This document shows, one piece after another, positions 63,103-64,000 of a stretch of DNA of 64,000 bases. Positions within the stretch are counted from its first letter, which is position 1; every line of letters begins with the position of its first letter. The DNA comes from Bacillus sp. SKDU12. GTDB lineage: Bacteria > Bacillota > Bacilli > Bacillales > Bacillaceae. The DNA is taken from NCBI RefSeq assembly GCF_010093085.1, contig NZ_MSRC01000017.1, positions 248,001 through 312,000 on the forward strand, given 5' to 3'. Made by a program: the position numbers and the translations under genes. Under the pieces are notes generated by a model that had not been told where the DNA came from, made no database searches, and was given only the letters and a program-made list of their open reading frames with translations.

Positions 63103-63876
63103 TTACAGATGGCGTGATTGATCTTTGACCTGTCCTGTGTATTGCGGCTTTGCTGCAGCTCGTTCTTGTTTCAGCACAGCTGTAACATACTTAGGAATGC
63201 TGAGCATTCTTCTCCAGCGCGTAGGATTGGTGATCAGCCTGTACATCCATTCGAGATGGAAACGGATAAAAAATGACGGCGCTCTTTTCACATTGCCGCT
63301 GAACACATCAAAGCTTCCGCCCAGCCCCACAGCAACAGCCTGAGGGAATAAATGCCGATATTGATGGATAAAGAACTCCTGATTAGGATAACCTAACGCG
63401 ACAAATACCATATCAGGATTTGAGGCCGCAATCTTGTCCGCCACCTCGTGCTGATCCTTCACATAGCCGTCAGAGTATCCGGCAATTTCAATCCCTGGAT
63501 ACTCACGTTCGACGCGCTCAATTGTCTGTGAAATGACATGCTTAGCAGCACCGTAAAAGAAAACCCGTTTTTTCTTTTGATGAGCTTTTTCTAATAGAGA
63601 TGTAAACAAATCGTAACCGGCTATTCTGGATTGAAGCGGCTTACCAACTAATTTGGAAACCATAACAACTCCGATGCCGTCCGGCAAAATAAAATCAGCA
63701 GATGAAAGAACCGTTTCATAACGGGGATTCTGCATCGCTTCAAAACCGATTTCAGGATTCGCTGTTACGATGAACGCACCTCTATTTTGGTCCAAGTATG
63801 ACGTTTCTAAATGTGATACAAATGAAGTTAGTTCACCGTCTACAAAATCTAATTGATTAATGGGTTTTGTTTGCAT
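63103..63876 (-). CDS. tarA: N-acetylmannosaminyltransferase TarA
   Basis: 257-residue WecG/TagA/CpsF glycosyltransferase that adds ManNAc from UDP-ManNAc to undecaprenyl-PP-GlcNAc, the first committed step of teichoic acid synthesis. Conserved VTANPEIGFEAMQNPRY, FILPDGIGVVMVSKLVG (catalytic Asp), FFYGAAKHV and VALGYPNQEFFI. Start at 63876 (MQTKPINQLDF) chosen over 63885 because it fits family length. First gene of tarABIJKL; the opposite strand beyond the window should carry tarD. Confidence 0.94.
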   Translation of the reverse strand: MQTKPINQLDFVDGELTSFVSHLETSYLDQNRGAFIVTANPEIGFEAMQNPRYETVLSSADFILPDGIGVVMVSKLVGKPLQSRIAGYDLFTSLLEKAHQKKKRVFFYGAAKHVISQTIERVEREYPGIEIAGYSDGYVKDQHEVADKIAASNPDMVFVALGYPNQEFFIHQYRHLFPQAVAVGLGGSFDVFSGNVKRAPSFFIRFHLEWMYRLITNPTRWRRMLSIPKYVTAVLKQERAAAKPQYTGQVKDQSRHL

Positions 63877-64000
63877 CGTAACCAACCCTCCTTTTCATCT
63901 ATATGTCTATAAAAAACAAGTGCCATTCGTATAGTTTGAATAAAGTCTCTTTGTCTGAAAACATCTTACTCTATCTTACCACAAAAATCTTTAGGAACTT
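63877..64000. promoter_or_regulatory. Upstream region of tarA, start of the tarA/tarD divergon
   Basis: 124 bases before tarA up to the window edge; GGAGGG ribosome site for tarA at about 63,890 (minus strand). AT-rich and without a gene. In strains 168 and W23 this gap holds divergent promoters controlled among others by PhoP. I could not define boxes within the fragment seen. Confidence 0.5.

Overview
The window is a stretch of chromosome from the Bacillus subtilis group. Gene content, order and sporulation/competence genes (spoIIID, mbl, flhO-flhP, rapD, ssbB, cotG/cotH, alsRSD, pgs, gerB, lytD) follow the reference strain 168 map in inverted orientation. The right end carries a poly(ribitol phosphate) teichoic acid operon (tarABIJKL) instead of the glycerol-type tag genes of strain 168, so the source is a W23-like lineage such as B. 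spizizenii or a close relative (for example B. vallismortis). All comparisons with strain 168 are from memory, not from a search.

Layout. 1-9.5 kb: MFS transporter and MarR regulator, usd-spoIIID, mbl, flagellar rod genes flhO-flhP, rapD, fabZ, mscL, a class D beta-lactamase, ywpF, ywpG and the competence gene ssbB. 9.6-18.5 kb: a glcR-ywpJ deletion scar, the ywqB-ywqA SNF2 pair, ywzD, then the tyrosine kinase locus tkmA-ptkA-(ywqE)-ugd. Here the kinase lacks its C-terminal tyrosines and the cognate phosphatase gene is a wreck. 18.8-22.8 kb: a type VII secreted LXG toxin module with an HNH/AHH-like nuclease tip and AT-rich immunity genes. 22.9-30 kb: nfi, two transcription regulators, a flavin reductase, chromate transporters, a gamma-glutamyltransferase homologue and ywrE-ywrF. 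30-32 kb: cotG and cotH; cotB and ywrJK, which follow cotH in strain 168, are missing. 32-36 kb: the acetoin genes alsR/alsSD and ywrO. 36.4-39.5 kb: ywsA, ywsB and a collapsed ribose operon in which only rbsK is intact. 40.2-44.6 kb: the poly-gamma-glutamate genes pgsBCAE and pgdS. 44.6-53.3 kb: ywtE, tagT, ywtG, gerBA-BB-BC, pmi. 53.6 kb: a small protein resembling a cystatin/stefin. 54.3-64 kb: the lytD glucosaminidase and the tar operon.

How the genes work together. Much of the window concerns the cell surface. mbl directs lateral wall growth, tarABIJKL make wall teichoic acid, tagT attaches it, lytD trims peptidoglycan, pgs makes capsule or slime and pgdS cuts it. A second theme is sporulation and germination (spoIIID, rapD, cotG/H, gerB). 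The most striking feature is a series of independent gene-decay events next to intact neighbours: glcR-ywpJ, ywqE with the ptkA tail, rbsR and rbsDACB, and probably a second immunity gene. These come with replacements at accessory sites: the beta-lactamase, the LXG toxin tip and the cystatin-like gene.
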